64,000 bases of DNA, taken from contig NZ_ARQI01000126.1 of the NCBI RefSeq assembly GCF_000384655.1, forward strand, positions 1 through 64,000, in the 5' to 3' direction. The stretch comes from Brachyspira innocens ATCC 29796 (GTDB lineage: Bacteria > Spirochaetota > Brachyspiria > Brachyspirales > Brachyspiraceae). The notes beneath the pieces are model-generated. The model was not told the origin of the DNA and did no database searches. It saw only the letters and a program-made list of their open reading frames with translations. Shown one piece after another: positions 62,443 through 64,000 of this stretch; positions within the stretch are counted from its first letter, which is position 1, and each line of letters opens with the position of its first letter. The translations under genes were made by a program, and so were the position numbers.

Positions 62443-63435
62443 TTATATAAAAGAATTATTTTCTTTTTTTAGTTTATCTCTTGTGCTTCTATACATTATT
62501 ATAGGTTTATCTCCTTGTATTAATTTTTCTTCTTTCATGCCCAAATAAGATTCTTTTTTAGACTGAGTTTTTACTACATTTTTATCTTGTTTTAGTACAA
62601 TATCTGAATATTTTCTGCCTATAAAGTTTATTATATTTTTTATAAAAGGAATATTCACTATTTTTTGATAGAATCTCATATATATAACTGTATTTTCATC
62701 GTCAACTGGTGCAAACACACCGAATATACGCATTTTTTCAAATATATAATTCTGCCAAGTATTTGGAAAATAAAAGTACAGAAAATATTTAAAATCTTCT
62801 TTTTTCATTTCCGATGCACTTAATGCTTTCTGTCCATTATCAGCAGCATTATTTACATAGAATTTTAATATATTATTATACTCATCTAGCTCTGCTAAAG
62901 GACCATTAACAACTGTTTTGTTTCCTCTTCCTATAGTGTTATGATGTACAAAAGATATATGCACAACATCAAGCTGATTTTCTATGCATCTTGTATAATG
63001 ATTATTCCATTCATCTCTAATAGCAGAATATGAGAATTTCTTGTCTTTCAAATCGTCTGGAAACATTATTCTTTCATTGATTTTGTCTTTATCACCATAC
63101 CAAAACCAAATAAATCCGTATAAATCTCTTACTTCATATCCTTCAACAAAAAAATTTTTATTAACTTCAGTATTTTTTCCATTGGCTGGAATCATTACTG
63201 TTTTTCCGCTTTTATCAAACTGAAATCCATGAAAAGGGCATGCTATGTTATCTGTGCATATTTTTCCATGAGATAAAGAAGCTCCTCTATGACAGCATTT
63301 ATCATCTATGCAGCATATATTGTTATTAGAATCCCGCCAAAATACTAGATTTTTATTTAATCTCTTAGCAAAAAGAGGTTTGTTTCTTTTTACTTCTTTT
63401 GAATCTAATACAGCATACCACATATTATATATCAT
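62443..63435 (-). CDS. Rieske non-heme iron oxygenase
   Basis: A 330-residue oxygenase alpha-subunit-like protein. The Rieske [2Fe-2S] ligands are Cys47-x-His49 and Cys66-x2-His69 (CPFHGF). The catalytic iron site appears as Asn153-x2-Asp156-x2-His159-x4-His164 (NQLDVVHISFVH), the usual bridging Asp and two His ligands. C-terminal part is about 150 residues with a hydrophobic stretch near 258-272. It resembles the pheophorbide/VanA-like branch. It is a surprise in an anaerobic gut spirochaete, since the class uses O2. No reductase adjoins. The substrate is unknown. Confidence 0.87.
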   Translation of the reverse strand: MIYNMWYAVLDSKEVKRNKPLFAKRLNKNLVFWRDSNNNICCIDDKCCHRGASLSHGKICTDNIACPFHGFQFDKSGKTVMIPANGKNTEVNKNFFVEGYEVRDLYGFIWFWYGDKDKINERIMFPDDLKDKKFSYSAIRDEWNNHYTRCIENQLDVVHISFVHHNTIGRGNKTVVNGPLAELDEYNNILKFYVNNAADNGQKALSASEMKKEDFKYFLYFYFPNTWQNYIFEKMRIFGVFAPVDDENTVIYMRFYQKIVNIPFIKNIINFIGRKYSDIVLKQDKNVVKTQSKKESYLGMKEEKLIQGDKPIIMYRSTRDKLKKENNSFI

Positions 63436-63653
63436 AGATGTATCCTTAATTTTTTTATATATTGTTAATTATATATTGTTATTTTAATAAATAAACACTT
63501 TATAAGATGATTTACAAAAATCATAACAAAAAATTTAAATTATTTATAAAATATTATAAGTATAACAATTTTGTATTTTTATACAGTTTATATTAAAAAT
63601 ATATGCATAATCTTATTTATAATATATTTTTATATATTGTTGTTTTAAATGTA
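63436..63653. other. AT-rich spacer before the last repeat copy
   Basis: Contains no recognised gene or RNA. It presumably carries the promoter of the Rieske oxygenase gene, with no box clear enough to name. Confidence 0.4.
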
Positions 63654-63656
63654 GTA

Positions 63657-63770
63657 TATACATGAATAAATATAGTTTGTCAAAAAATTAATTTTTTAAA
63701 TTTTTATATTTGCTGGGCTTTGCCAAAAGTTGAATAAAAAAATTGACAAACTTAAAAATTTTCAGTTTAT
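63657..63770 (-). repeat. Dispersed repeat, copy G (shortened core)
   Basis: Reverse orientation. Its high end AATTGACAAACTTAAAAATTTTCAGT is the complement of the left end of copy D, and its low end matches the right-end type (TTTGTCAAAAAATTAATTTTTT). The core is reduced to TTTGCTGGGCTTTGCCAAAAG, a small hairpin. Confidence 0.7.
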
Positions 63771-63869
63771 TTAGATTTAAAACATATATAGTCAAATAAT
63801 TAATGTTATATTAGAATTTATAAAAATTATCTGTCAATCATTTTTATAAAGTATATTAATACAAAAACT

Positions 63870-64000
63870 TTATAGATTTCTTAAATGAACTTTGCCGTTA
63901 TTATCTATAGTTTTATTTCCTTTTTTATACATTATGAAAAGATAATTAAAACCTCTTAAATAAAAATTATTTTCTATAGCTGCTATATGATAATTGCCTT
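63870..64000 (-). CDS. 3' end of an unknown gene, cut by the window edge
   Basis: An open minus-strand frame enters at the window edge and stops at TAA (63872-63870), giving about 42 C-terminal residues that include YHIAAIENNFYLRGFNYLF and end HLRNL. Codon use looks coding. No family can be assigned from this piece. Confidence 0.5.
   Translation of the reverse strand, partial: GNYHIAAIENNFYLRGFNYLFIMYKKGNKTIDNNGKVHLRNL

Overview
The window looks like chromosomal DNA from a Brachyspira-type intestinal spirochaete. The base composition is very AT-rich (roughly 27% G+C by eye). Genes use many AT-rich codons and occasional GTG/TTG starts. There is a flgL-fliW-csrA block of the kind found in spirochaetes, and several short secreted barrel-like proteins with no close match outside this group that I can recall. 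I cannot name the species. No rRNA, tRNA, CRISPR array, prophage or full insertion sequence is visible.

Region by region: 1-1071 holds a pentanucleotide tandem repeat and a GT8-like glycosyltransferase. 1271-8185 holds galT with a membrane GT2 enzyme, cmk-rpsA (cytidylate kinase and ribosomal protein S1) and a UgtP/MGDG-type glycolipid glucosyltransferase. 8423-10713 is an Fe-S assembly set: a stand-alone BFD ferredoxin-like protein, three-domain NifU and NifS. 11124-18147 is a lactose/cellobiose-type PTS locus with a LicR-like PRD regulator and its own HPr (minus strand), then IIB, a MupG/DUF871 protein, IIC, a GH1 6-phospho-beta-glucosidase and IIA (plus strand). 18924-20234 is folC. 20543-24368 is a tandem array of four related secreted proteins, the third broken by one in-frame stop. 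24606-26189 carries waaA and a small membrane protein.

26340-29288 is the most interesting block. An Rrf2 regulator lies divergent to a zinc-macrodomain/SirTM (ADP-ribosylating sirtuin) pair, followed by a YwnB-like NAD(P)-binding protein. Both promoters carry two perfect copies of TTGTAA-N9-TTACAA in the same arrangement, which points to one regulon. The lipoyl carrier (GcvH-L) and ligase usually found with SirTM are absent. Beyond this lie a double flavodoxin protein, a CvrA-type antiporter, a methyltransferase, a GGDEF protein, an M23/LysM peptidase, def, HAD phosphatases, a TPR protein and a MarR regulator.

40178-45076 encodes a double-cubane-cluster/2-hydroxyacyl-CoA dehydratase-like system: an ATPase activase, a class V PLP enzyme and two tandem YjiM-like subunits. 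45239-52804 has an outer-membrane-like protein, a membrane protein with an HExxH motif, csrA-fliW-flgL, an FtsB/DivIC-like protein and a CsgG-domain protein with a barrel-like tail. 53101-56318 has a YbaB-like protein with recR, then psuK-psuG. 56464-63435 has an Rpn-family nuclease, pnp, rpsO, ribF, membrane and STAS proteins and a Rieske oxygenase. The 3' end of one more gene is cut by the window edge.

A dispersed non-coding repeat, with a GC-rich structured core in AT-rich arms, occurs in at least six gaps, with two further possible remnants. One copy has 15-bp terminal inverted repeats and a 3-bp target duplication that can be read directly, because a paralogous empty site survives in the neighbouring tandem unit.
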